Positions 30,896 to 44,700 of a DNA stretch of 64,000 bases are shown piece after piece (the stretch's first letter is position 1; every line of letters starts with the position of its first letter). The stretch is from Symsagittifera roscoffensis (lineage: Eukaryota; Xenacoelomorpha; Acoela; Convolutidae). The translations under genes were made by a program, and so were the position numbers. The DNA is taken from positions 37,406,438-37,470,437 of the forward strand of contig NC_087071.1 of assembly GCF_963678635.1 (NCBI RefSeq), written 5' to 3'. The notes under the pieces are model-generated. The model saw only the letters and a program-made list of their open reading frames with translations. It searched no databases and was not told the origin of the DNA.

Positions 30896-32359
30896 GGAAA
30901 CTACCAATTTGTGACATTTTATTGAGACAAAAACTTTCCAGCGCAAATTCACTGTTGCAGCGACCACTACCCCAGTAGAACTGAATAAATGAAAAAACAA
31001 TGAGCACATCAAAATGATAACATCAGCCAGACACTTTGATCAAAAATGGCAAAACTTGTAAGGAGAAAAACCGCATCAATGATAGACACATAAAAAGACA
31101 TGATTCCACAGAAAAACGGAAATCAAAAAATAGCCACTCCTAGGTAGCATTAACAAGAAAACAATGCATTATCAACCCCGAAAAGGCAGCTCAGTCTTTC
31201 AAAAAGTTGAAAACTCAAGGAATGTCTGGGAGTCAAGACTAAAAAGATAGAAAAACTGCCAGTACTGTGACGACAATTTTTTTCGGACAAAAATCACCAG
31301 AGAGCAAATTCGCTTCTGCAACGATCGCTAACCCAGTACAACTGATGAAAGGAACAACAATGAACACTACAAGATGATTTAACTAGCCACACAATGTCCT
31401 GAAATATGAAAAAAAATTGTACCACAAAAGATCGCATCAAAGGATAAGCACAAGGAATGACATAGTTCAGAAACATAAAGACCAAAATCAAAAACCTAGT
31501 ACTCCCATGAACCTTCAGCATACCCACAACGCAATAACAACCCAAAAAAGCGTCGCTGTGTATTTCAAACTTGTCAAAACTGAAGAAACATTCAGTAGCC
31601 AAGACCAGAAGCTAGTGGAAACTACCAATTTGTGACATTTTATTGAGACAAAAACTTTCCAGCGCAAATTCACTGTTGCAGCGACCACTACCCCAGTAGA
31701 ACTGAATAAATGAAAAAACAATGAGCACATCAAAATGATAACATCAGCCAGACACTTTGATCAAAAATGGCAAAACTTGTAAGGAGAAAACCGCATCAAT
31801 GATAGACACATAAAAAGACATGATTCCACAGAAAAACGGAAATTAAAAAATAGCCACTCCTAGGTAGCATTAACAAGAAAACAATGCATTATCAACCCCG
31901 AAAAGGCAGCTCAGTCTTTCAAAAATTTGAAAACTCAAGGAATGTCTGGGAGTCAAGACTAAAAAGATAGAAAAACTGCCAGTACTGTGACGACAATTTT
32001 TTTCGGAAAAAAAATCACCAGAGAGCAAATTCGCTTCTGCAACGATCGCTAACCCAGTACAACTGATGGACGGAACAACAATGAACACTACAAGATGATT
32101 TAACTAGCCACACAATGTCATGAAATATGAAAAGAAATTGTACCACAAAAGATCGCATCAAAGGATAAGCACAAGGAATGACATATTTCAGAAACATAAA
32201 GACCAAAATCAAAAACCTAGTACTCCCATGAACCTTCAGCATACCCACATCGCAATAACAACCCAAAAAAGCGTCGCTGTGTATTTCAAACTTGTCAAAA
32301 CTGAAGAAACATTCAGTAGCCAAGACCAGAAGCTAGTGGAAACTAACAATTTGTGACAT

Positions 32360-32800
32360 TTTATTGAGACAAAAACATTCCTCAATGAAAACTCAAGGAA
32401 TGTCTGGGAGTCAAGACCAAAAAGATAGAAAAACTGCCAGTACTGTGACGACATCTTTTTTCGGACAAAAAATCACCGCAGCGCAAATTCGCTTCTGCAA
32501 CGACTGATAACCTATTAGAACTCATGAAAGGAACAACACTGAACACTACAAGATGATTTAACTAGCCACACAATGTCATGAAATATGAAAAGAAATTGTA
32601 CCACAAAAGATCGCATCAAAGGATAAACACATAGAATGACATATTTCAGAAACATAAAGACTAAAATCAAAAATTTAGTACTCCTATGTACCGTCAGCAT
32701 ACCCAAAACGCAATAACAACCCAAAAAAGCGTCGCTGTATAATTCAAACATGTAAAAATGTAAAAACTGAAGAAACATTCAGTAACCAAGACCAGACGCT
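32360..32800 (+). repeat. Satellite dimer with a truncated B unit
   Basis: TTTATTGAGACAAAAACATT is joined directly to CCTCAATGAAAACTCAAGGA, skipping about 300 bp of the B monomer. The same fusion is at about 43,330-43,370 in 14-kb copy 2 and at about 48,260 further right, with a T in place of A (AAAAACTTTCCTCAATG) in both. Confidence 0.85.
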
Positions 32801-35652
32801 AGTGGAAACTACCAGTTTGTGACATTTTTATTGAGACAAAAACTTTCCAGCGCAAATTTATTCACTAGTGCAACGACCACTACACCAGTAGAAATGAATA
32901 AATGAATAAAAAAGAGCACATCAAAAAGATAATATCAGCCGGGCACTGTGGTCAAAAATGCAAAACTTGTAACGAGAAAAACCGCATCACTGATAGACAC
33001 CTAAAAAGACATGATTCCACAGAAAAAAATTGAAAACAAAAACTAAGCACTCCCAGGTACCATTAACAATTAAGCAAAGCATTATCGACCATAAAAAGGC
33101 AGCTCTGACTCACAAATTTGTGGAAAATCAAGGAATGTCTGGTAGTCAAGACCAAAAAGAAAGAAAAACTGCCAGTGACGACAATTTTTTTTGGACATAA
33201 AGTCACCTCAGCGCAAATTCGCTTCAGCAACGATCGCCATCCCAGTAGAACTGATGAATGGAACAACAATTAACACATCAAGGTGGCTTAACTAGCCATA
33301 TAATGTCCAGAAAATTGAAAAAATGTGTACCACAAAAGATCGCATCAAGGATAAACAAAAAGAATGACATTTTTCAGAAGCAAAACCACCAAAATCAAAC
33401 ACTTAGTACTCGGTTGAACCTTGAGCATACCCACAACGCATTTACATCCCAAAAAAGCGTCCCTGTGTACTTCAAAGATGTCAAAACTGAAGAAACATTC
33501 AGTAGCCAATACCAGAAGCTCGTGGAAACTACCAATTTGTGACATTTTTTTTAGACAAAAACACTCCAGCGCAAATTCACTTGTGCAACGACCACTATCC
33601 CAGTAGAATTGAACAAATGAATAAAAATGAACACAGCAAAATGATAATATCAGCCAGACACTGATCAAAAATGGAAAAACTTGTAACGAGAAAAATCGCA
33701 TCACCGATAGACACATAAAATGACATGATTCCACAGAAAAAAAACTGAAATCAAAAAATAAGAACTCTCAGGTACCAATAACAAGTAAATAAAGCGTTAT
33801 CAACTCCAAAAAGGCAGCGCTGTCTTTCAAATTTATGAAAACTCAAGGAATTTCTGGTAGTCAAGACCAAAAAGAAAGAAAAACTGCCAGTACTGTGACG
33901 ACAACTTTTTCGGAAAAAAAACACCACAGCGCAAACTCGCTTCTGCAATGATCGCTAACCCAGTAGAGCTGATGAATCGAACAACAATGAACACATTAAG
34001 ATGATTTAACTAGCCACAAAATGTCCTGAAATATGAAAAAAAATTGTACCACAAACGATCGCATCAAGGGTAAACACAAAAAATGACACATTTCAGAAAC
34101 ATAAAGACCAAAATCAAACTATCCTGAAAGTTGAAAAAAAAAATTTGTACCACAAAAAATTGTATCAAGGAAGAACACAGAAAAAAAAAACATTTTTCAG
34201 ACGCACCAAAACCAATATCAAAACCCAGAACTCCCATGGGTCGTCAGCACACCCACAAGGCATTAGCAACCCCAAAAAGCGTCGTTGTGTATTTCAAAGA
34301 TGTCAAAACTGAAGAAACATTTAGTAGCCAAGAACAGAAGCTAGTGGAAACTACCAATTTGTGATAACTTTATTGAGACAAAAAAACTCCAGCGCAAATT
34401 CGCTAGAGCAACGACCACTACCCCAGTAAAATTGAATAAATGAATAAAATGAGCACATCGAAATGATAATATCAGCCAAGCACTGTGATCAAAATTGGAA
34501 AAATTTGTAACGAGAAAAACCGCATCACTGATATAAAAAGACATGATTCCACAGAAAAAAAACTGAAAACAATTATTAAGCACTCCCAGGTAAGATCAAC
34601 AAGCAAAAAATGCATTATCAACCCCCAAGAAGACAGCTCTGTATTTTAAACTTATGAAAACTCAAGGAATGTCTAGCAGTCAAGATCAAAAAGAAAAAAA
34701 ACTGCCAGTACTGTGACGACAAGTTTTTTCGGACAAAAAATCACCACAGCGCAAATTTACTTCTGCAATGATCGCTAACCCAGTAGAACTGATGAATGGT
34801 ACAACAATGAACACATCAAGATGACTTAACTAGCCACACAATGTCCAGAAAAATGAAAAAAAAAAATTGTACCACAAAAGATCGCATCAAGGATAAACAC
34901 AAAAAATGCCATAGTGCAGAAACACAAAGGCTAAAATCAAAAACTTAGTACTCCCATGAAGTTTCGGCTAACCCAAAGCGCATAAACAACCCAAAACAGT
35001 GTCGCTGTGTTATTCAAACATGTCAAAACTGAAGAAGCATTCAGTAGCCAAGATCACAAGCTAGTGGAAACTACCAATTTGTGACGACAACTTTTTTCGG
35101 ACAGAAAATCAACACAGTGCAAATCCGCTTCTGCAGCGGTCGCTAAGTCAGTAGAATCGATGAATGGAGCAACAAAAAAAACATTAAGATTTCTTCACTA
35201 GCCACACACTGTCTTAAAAATGAAAAAATTTGTACCACAAAAAATCGCATCAAGGATGAACACAAAAGAAGACATATTCCAGAATAACGTAAATCAAAAT
35301 CAAAATCCAGAAATACCATGAATTTTCAGTATGTCCACAGCGCATTAACAACCCAAAAAAGTGTCACTGTATATTTCAAAGATGTCAAAACTGAAGAAAC
35401 ATTCAGTAGCCGAGACCAGAAGCTAGTGGAAACTACAAACTTGTGATAACTTTATTGAGATAAAAACACTTCTGCGAAAATTCGCTAGTGCAACGACCAC
35501 CAACCACCCCAGTAGAATTGAATTAATGAATAAAATTGAGCACATCAAAATGATAAGATCAGCCAGACACTGTGATCAAAAATGGAAAAATTTGTAGCGA
35601 GAAAAACCGCATCACTGATAGACACATAAAAAGACTTGATTCCACAGAAAAA

Positions 35653-35780
35653 CTGAAATCGGAAGTTAGGCACTCCTAGGTAGCATTAACAAGAAAAAAT
35701 GCATTATCAACCCCGAAAAGGCAGCTCTGTCTTTCAAACTTATGAAAACTCAAGGAATGTCTGGGAATCAAGACTAAAAA
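35653..35780 (+). repeat. Ectopic patch at the 14-kb duplication junction
   Basis: This stretch is identical to 26,672-26,799 (offset 8,981), including CGGAAGTTAGGCACTCC and TCTGGGAATCAAGACTAAAA. It matches neither the continuation of copy 1 (as at 46,630) nor the sequence before copy 2 (as at 21,650-21,780). It is joined on the left within the shared TCCACAGAAAAA and on the right within the shared GAAAGAAAAACTGCCAGTAC. Confidence 0.9.
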
Positions 35781-38700
35781 GAAAGAAAAACTGCCAGTAC
35801 TGTGAGGACAACTTTTTCGGACAAAAACTCACCACAGCGCAAATTCGCTTCTGCAACGATCGCTAACCCAGTAGAACTGATGAAAGGAACAACAATGAAC
35901 TCTACAAGTTAATTTAACTGGCCACACAATGTCCTGAAAAATGAAAAATTTTGTACCACAAAAGATCGCATCAAGGATAAACACAAAGCACAAAAAGAAT
36001 GACATATTCAGAAACGTAAAGACCAAAATCAAACACTTAATAATCCCATGAACCCTCAGCATATCAACAACGCAATAACAACCCAAAAAAGCGTCGATGT
36101 ATATTTCAAAGATGTTTAAATTGAAGAGACCGTCAGTAGACAAGACCAGAAGATAGTAGAATTTAACATTTTGTGACAACTTTATTAAGACAAAAACACT
36201 CCAACGCAAACTCACTAGTGCAACAACAACTACCCCATTAGAATTGAGTAAATGAATGAAAATGAGCACATCAAAATGATAATATCACCCAGACACCAAA
36301 AATGGAAAAACTTGTAAGGAGAAAAACCGCATCACTGATAGACACATAAAAAGACATGATTCCACAGAAAAACTGAAATCAAAAATTAAGCTCTCCTAGG
36401 TAGCATTAACAAAGAAAAAATGCATTATCAACCCCAAAATCCAGCTCTGTCTTTCAAACTTATGAAAACTCAAGGAATGTCTGCGAGTCAAGACCAAAAG
36501 GAATGAAAAACTGCCAGTACTGTGACGACAACTTTTTCGGACAAAAACTCACCACAGCGCAAGTTCGCTTCTGCAACGATCGCTAACCCAGTAGAACTGA
36601 TGAAAGGAACAACAATGAACACTACAAGATGATTTAACTAGCCACACAATGCCTAAAAAATGAAAAAGTTTGGACCACAAAAGATCGCATCAAGGGTAAA
36701 CGAAGCATTATCGACCCCAAAAAGGCAGCTCTGTCTTTCAAACTTGTTAAAACTCAAGGAATGACTGGTAGTCAAGACCAAAACGAAAGAAAAACTGAAT
36801 GTACTGTGACGACAACTTTTTCGGACAAAAACTCACCACAGCGCAAGTTCGCTTCTGCAACGATCGCTAACCCAGTAGAACTGATGAAAGGAACAACAAT
36901 GAACACTACAAGATGATTTAACTAGCCACAGAATGTCCTGAAAAAAGAAAAAACGTGCACCACAAAAGATCGCATCAAAGATAAACACAAAGAATGACAT
37001 ATTTCAGAAACATAAAGACAAAAATCAAAAACTTAGAAATCCGATGAACCCTCAGCATATGCACAACGCAATAACACCCCAAAAAAGCGTCGCTGTATAT
37101 TTCAATTATGTCAAAATTGAAGAGACCTTCAGTAGACAAGACCAGAAGCTAGTTGAAACCACCAGCTTGTGACAACTTTATTGAGACAAAAAAATTTCCA
37201 GCGCAAATTCATTAGTGCAACGACCACTACCCCAGGAGATTTGAAAAAATGAAAAAAAAATGAGCACATCAAAAAAATAACATCAGCCAGACACTGTGAT
37301 CAAAAATGGCAAAACTTGTCAGGAGAAAAACCACATCACTGATAGACACATAAAAAGACATGATTCCACAGAAAAACTGAAATCAAAAATTAGACACTCC
37401 TAGGTAGCATTAACAAGGAAACAATGCCTTTTCAACCCCGAAAAGGCAGCTCTGTATTTCAAACTTATGAAAACTCAAGGAATGTCTGGGAGTCAAGACT
37501 AAAAAGAAAGAAAAACTGCCAGTTCCGTGACGACAATTTTTTTTGGACAAAAATCACCACAGCGCAAATTCGCTTCTGCAACGATCGCTAAACCAGTAGA
37601 AATGATGAAAAGAACAACAATGAACACTACAAGATGACTTAACTAGCCACACAATGTCCTGAAAAATGAAAAAATGTGTACCACAAAAGATCGCATCAAG
37701 GATAAATACAAAGAATGAAACCTTTCAGAAACTTGAAGACCAAAATCAAAAACTTAGAAATCCCATGAACCCTCAGCATATCCACAACGCAATAACAACC
37801 CAAAAAAGCGTCGCTGTATATTTCAAATATGTCAAAATTGAAGAGACCTTCAGTAAACAAGACCAGAAGCTAATGGAAACAACCAGTTTGTGACAACTTT
37901 ATTGAGACAAAAAACTTTCCAGCGCAAATTCACTAGTGCAACGACCACTACCCCAGGAGAATTGAATAAATGAAAAAAGTGAGCACATCAAAATGATAAC
38001 ATCAGCCAGACACTGTGATCAAAGATGGCAAAACTTGTCAGGAGAAAAACCACATCACTGATAGACACATAAAAAGACATGATTCCACAGAAAAACTGAA
38101 ATCGAAAATTAGGCATTCTTAGGTAGCATTAACAAGGAAACAATGCATTATCAAACCCGAAAAGGCAGCTCTGTCTTTCAAACTTATGAAAACTCAAGGA
38201 ATGTCTGCGAGTCAAGACTAAAAAGAAAGAGAAACTACCAGTACTGTGCCGACTACTTTTTTCGCACAGAAAGTCACCACAGCGCAAATTCGCTTCTGCA
38301 ACAATCGCTAACCCAGTAGAACTGATGAAAGGAACAACGATGAACACTACAAGATAATTCAACTAGCCACACAATGCCCCGAAAATTGGAAAAACTTGTA
38401 CCACAAAAAATCGCATAAAAGATAAACGAAGCCTTATCGACCCCAAAAAGGCAGCTCTGTCTTTCAAACTTGTGAAAACTCAAGGAATGTCTGGTAGTCA
38501 ACACCAAAAAGAAAGAAAAACTGAATGTACTGTGACGACAAGTTTTTCGAACAAAAAATCACCTCAGCGCCAATTCGCTTCAAAAACGGTCGCTAACCCA
38601 GTAGAACTGATGAATGGAACAACAATGAACAGATCAAGATGACTTAACTAGCCACACAATGTCCTGAAAAATGAAAAAATTTGTACCACAAAAGATCGCA

Positions 38701-41700
38701 TCAAAGATAAGCACAAAGAAAGACATATTTCAGAAACACCAAAACCAAAATCAAAACCCAGAACTCCCATGAATTGTCAGCATACCCACAACGCAATAAC
38801 AACCCTAAAAATCGTCGTTGTGTATTTTAAAGATGTCAAAACTAAAGAAACATTCAGTAGCCAAGACCAGAAGCTAGTGGAAACTACCAAATTGTGACAA
38901 CTTTATTGAGACAAAAACTTTAAAGCGCAAATCACTGGTGCAACGACCACTACCCCAGTAGAACTGAATAAATGAAAAAAAATGAGCTCATCAGAATGAT
39001 AACATCAGCCTTACACTGTGATCAAAAATGGCAAAGATTGTAAGGAGAAAAACCGCATCACTGATAGACACATAAAAAGACATGATACCACAGAAAAACC
39101 GAAATCGAAAATTAGGCACTCCTAGGTAGCATTAACAAGGAAACACTGCATTATCAACTCCGAAAAGGCAGCTCTGTCTTTCAAACTTATGAAAACTCAA
39201 GGAATGTCTGGGAGTCAAGACTAAAAACAAAGAAAAACTGCCAGTACTGTGACGACAAATTTTTTCGGACAAAAAATCACCAGAAGGCAAATTCGCTTCT
39301 GCAACGATCGCTAACCCAGTAGAACTGAAGAAAGGAACAACAAGGATCACTACAAGATGATTTAATTAGCCATACAATGTCCTGAAAAATGAAAAAGTTT
39401 GTACCACAAAAGATCGCATCAAAGGATAAACATAAAGAATGACATATTTCAGAAAAAAAGGACCAAAATCAAAAAGCTAGTACTCCAATGAATTGTCAGC
39501 ATACCCACAACGCAATAACAACCAAAAATGCGTCGCTGTGTATTTCAAATTTGTCGAAACTGAAGAAACATTCAGTAGCCAAGACCAGAAAATAGTGGAA
39601 ACTACCAATTTGTGACAACTTTATTGGGACAAAAACTTTCCAGCGCAAATTCACTAGTGTAGCGACCACTACCCCAGTAGAATTGAATAATAGAAAAAAA
39701 TGAGCACATCAAAATGATAACATCAGCCAGACACTTTGATCAAAAATGGCAAAACTTGTAAGGAGAAAAACCGCATCAATGATAGACAAATAAAAAGACA
39801 TGATTCCACAGAAAAACGGAAATCAAAAAATAGCCACTCCTAGGTAGCATTAACAAGAAAACAATGCATTATCAACCCCGAAAAGGCAGCTCAGTCTTTC
39901 AAAAAATTGAAAACTCAAGGAATGTCTGGGAGTCAAGACTAAAAAGATAGAAAAACTGCCAGTACTGTGACGACAATTTTTTTCGGACAAAAAATCACCA
40001 GAGAGCAAATTCGCTTCTGCAACGATCGCTAACCCAGTACAACTGATGAAAGGAACAACATTGAACACTACAAGATGATTTAACTAGCCACACAATGTCC
40101 TGAAATATGAAAAAAAAATTGTACCACAAAAGATCGCATCAAAGGATAAGCACAAGGAATGACATATTTCAGAAACATAAAGACCAAAATCAAAAACCTA
40201 GTACTCCCATGAACCTTCAGCATACCCACATTGCAATAACAACCCAAAAAAGCGTCGCTGTGTATTTCAAACTTGTCAAAACTGAAGAAACATTCAGTAG
40301 CCAAGACCAGAAGCTAGTGGAAACTACCAATTTGTGACGACAATTTTTTTCGGACAAAAAAAGCACCACAGCGCACATCCGCTTCTGCAACGATCGCTAA
40401 CCCAGTGGAAACTACCAATTTGTGACGACAATTTTTTTCGGACAAAAAAAGCACCACAGCGCACATCCGCTTCTGCAACGATCGCTAACACAGCAGCAAA
40501 TTCACTGTTGCAGCGACCACTACCCCAGTAGAACTGAATAAATGAAAAAACAATGAGCACATCAAAATGATAACATCAGCCAAACACTGTGATCAAAAAT
40601 GGCACAAACTTGTAAGGAGAAAAACCGCATCACTGATAGACACATAAAAAGACATGATTCCACAGAAAAACTGAAATCGGAAGTTAGGCACTCCTAGGTA
40701 GCATTAACAAGAAAAAATGCATTATCAACCCCGAAAAGGCAGCTCTGTCTTTCAAACTTATGAAAACTCAAGGAATGTCTGGGAATCAAGACTAAAAAGA
40801 AAGAAAAACTGCCAGTACTGTGACGACAACTTTTTTCGGACAAAAAAACACGACAGCGCAAATTCGCTTCTGCAACGATCGCTAACCCAGTAGAACTGAT
40901 GACAGGAACAACAATGAACACTACAAGATGATTTAACTAGCCACACAATGTCCTGAAAAATGAAAAAGTTTGTGCCACAAAAGATCGCATCAAAGGATAA
41001 ACACAAAGAATGACATATTTCAGAAACATAGTACTTCCATAAATTGTAGCATACCCACAACGCATAACAACCCAGAAAAGCGTCGCCGTGTATTTCAAAG
41101 ATGTCAAAACTGAAGAAACATTCAGAAGACAAGACCAGAAGCTAGTGGAAACTACCAATTTGTTACAACTTTAATGAGACAGTAACTTTCCAGCGCAAAT
41201 TCACTAGTGCAACGACGACTACCCCAGTAGAACTGAAAAAACGAAAAAAATGAGCACATCAAAATGATAACATCGGCCAAACACTGTGATCAAAAATGGC
41301 AAAACTAGTAAGGAGAAAAACCGCATCATTGATAGACACATAAAAAGACATGATTCCACAGAAAAACTGATATCGAAAATTAGGCACTCCTAGGTAGCAT
41401 TAACAAGAAAACAAGGCATTATCAACCCCGAAAAGGCAGCTCTGTCTTTAAAACTTATGAAAACTCAAGGAATGTCTGGGAGTCAAGACCAAAAAGATAG
41501 AAAAACTGCCAGTACTGTGACGACATCTTTTTTCGGACAAAAAATCACCGCAGCGCAAATTCGCTTCTGCAACGACTGCTAACCTATAAGAACTCATGAA
41601 AGGAACAACACTGAACACTACAAGATGATTTAACTAGCCACACAATGTCATGAAATATGAAAAGAAATTGTACCACAAAAGATCGCATCAAAGGTTAAAC

Positions 41701-44700
41701 ACATAGAATGACATATTTCAGAAACATAAAGACCAAAATCAAAAACCTAGTACTCCCATGAACCTTCAGCATACCCACAACGCAATAACAACCCAAAAAA
41801 GCGTCGCTGTGTATTTCAAACTTGTCAAAACTGAAGAAACATTCAGTAGCCAAGACCAGAAGCTATTGGAAACTACCAATTTGTGACATTTTATTGAGAC
41901 AAAAACTTTCCAGCGCAAATTCACTGTTGCAGCGACCACTACCCCAGTAGAACTGAATAAATGAAAAAACAATGAGCACATCAAAATGATAACATCAGCC
42001 AGACACTTTGATCAAAAATGGCAAAACTTGTAAGGAGAAAAACCGCATCAATGATAGACACATAAAAAGACATGATTCCACAGAAAAACGGAAATCAAAA
42101 AATAGCCACTCCTAGGTAGCATTAACAAGAAAACAATGCATTATCAACCCCGAAAAGGCAGCTCAGTCTTTCAAAAAATTGAAAACTCAAGGAATGTCTG
42201 GGAGTCAAGACTAAAAAGATAGAAAAACTGCCAGTACTGTGACGACAATTTTTTTCGGACAAAAATCACCAGAGAGCAAATTCGCTTCTGCAACGATCGC
42301 TAACCCAGTACAACTGATGAAAGGAACAACAATGAACACTACAAGATGATTTAACTAGCCACACAATGTCCTGAAATATGAAAAAAAATTGTACCACAAA
42401 AGATCGCATCAAAGGATAAGCACAAGGAATGACATAGCTCAGAAACATAAAGACCAAAATCAAAAACCTAGTACTCCCATGAACCTTCAGCATACCCACA
42501 ACGCAATAACAACCCAAAAAAGCGTCGCTGTGTATTTCAAACTTGTCAAAACTGAAGAAACATTCAGTAGCCAAGACCAGAAGCTAGTGGAAACTACCAA
42601 TTTGTGACATTTTATTGAGACAAAAACTTTCCAGCGCAAATTCACTGTTGCAGCGACCACTACCCCAGTAGAACTGAATAAATGAAAAAACAATGAGCAC
42701 ATCAAAATGATAACATCAGCCAGACACTTTGATCAAAAATGGCAAAACTTGTAAGGAGAAAAACCGCATCAATGATAGACACATAAAAAGACATGATTCC
42801 ACAGAAAAACGGAAATTAAAAAATAGCCACTCCTAGGTAGCATTAACAAGAAAACAATGCATTATCAACCCCGAAAAGGCAGCTCAGTCTTTCAAAAATT
42901 TGAAAACTCAAGGAATGTCTGGGAGTCAAGACTAAAAAGATAGAAAAACTGCCAGTACTGTGACGACAATTTTTTTCGGAAAAAAAATCACCAGAGAGCA
43001 AATTCGCTTCTGCAACGATCGCTAACCCAGTACAACTGATGGACGGAACAACAATGAACACTACAAGATGATTTAACTAGCCACACAATGTCCTGAAATA
43101 TGAAAAAAAATTGTACCACAAAAGATCGCATCAAAGGATAAGCACAAGGAATGACATATTTCAGAAACATAAAGACCAAAATCAAAAACCTAGTACTCCC
43201 ATGAACCTTCAGCATACCCACATTGCAATAACAACCCAAAAAAGCGTCGCTGTGTATTTCAAACTTGTCAAAACTGAAGAAACATTCAGTAGCCAAGACC
43301 AGAAGCTAGTGGAAACTAACAATTTGTGACATTTTATTGAGACAAAAACTTTCCTCAATGAAAACTCAAGGAATGTCTGGGAGTCAAGACCAAAAAGATA
43401 GAAAAACTGCCAGTACTGTGACGACATCTTTTTTCGGACAAAAAATCACCGCAGCGCAAATTCGCTTCTGCAACGACTGATAACCTATTAGAACTCATGA
43501 AAGGAACAACACTGAACACTACAAGATGATTTAACTAGCCACACAATGTCATGAAATATGAAAAGAAATTGAACCACAAAAGATCGCATCAAAGGATAAA
43601 CACATAGAATGACATATTTCAGAAACATAAAGACTAAAATCAAAAATTTAGTACTCCTATGTACCGTCAGCATACCCAAAACGCAATAACAACCCAAAAA
43701 AGCGTATCTGTATAATTCAAACATGTAAAAATGTAAAAACTGAAGAAACATTCAGTAACCAAGACCAGACGCTAGTGGAAACTACCAGTTTGTGACATTT
43801 TTATTGAGACAAAAACTTTCCAGCGCAAATTCATTCACTAGTGCAACGACCACTACACCAGTAGAAATGAATAAATGAATAAAAAAGAGCACATCAAAAA
43901 GATAATATCAGCCGGGCACTGTGGTCAAAAATGCAAAACTTGTAACGAGAAAAACCGCATCACTGATAGACACCTAAAAAGACATGATTCCACAGAAAAA
44001 AATTGAAAACAAAAACTAAGCACTCCCAGGTACCATTAACAATTAAGCAAAGCATTATCGACCATAAAAAGGCAGCTCTGACTCACAAATTTGTGGAAAA
44101 TCAAGGAATGTCTGGTAGTCAAGACCAAAAAGAAAGAAAAACTGCCAGTGACGACAATTTTTTTTGGACATAAAGTCACCTCAGCGCAAATTCGCTTCAG
44201 CAACGATCGCCATCCCAGTAGAACTGATGAATGGAACAACAATTAACACATCAAGGTGGCTTAACTAGCCATATAATGTCCAGAAAATTGAAAAAATGTG
44301 TACCACAAAAGATCGCATCAAGGATAAACAAAAAGAATGACATTTTTCAGAAGCAAAACCACCAAAATCAAACACTTAGTACTCGGTTGAACCTTGAGCA
44401 TACCCACAACGCATTTACATCCCAAAAAAGCGTCCCTGTGTACTTCAAAGATGTCAAAACTGAAGAAACATTCAGTAGCCAATACCAGAAGCTCGTGGAA
44501 ACTACCAATTTGTGACATTTTTTTTAGACAAAAACACTCCAGCGCAAATTCACTTGTGCAACGACCACTATCCCAGTAGAATTGAACAAATGAATAAAAA
44601 TGAACACAGCAAAATGATAATATCAGCCAGACACTGATCAAAAATGGAAAAACTTGTAACGAGAAAAATCGCATCACCGATAGACACATAAAATGACATG

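Larger units (their letters stand above)
21781..35652 (+). repeat. Copy 1 of the 14-kb tandem superduplication
   Basis: The sequence from 21,781 reappears from 35,781 at an offset of exactly 14,000 and stays near-identical. After the 2,289-bp and 717-bp units missing from copy 2, the offset becomes about 10,972. Copy 1 ends in TCCACAGAAAAA at 35,641-35,652; the matching point in copy 2 is 46,618-46,629. Only scattered single-base and short indel differences were seen, for example at 36,504 and around 38,818. Confidence 0.9.
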
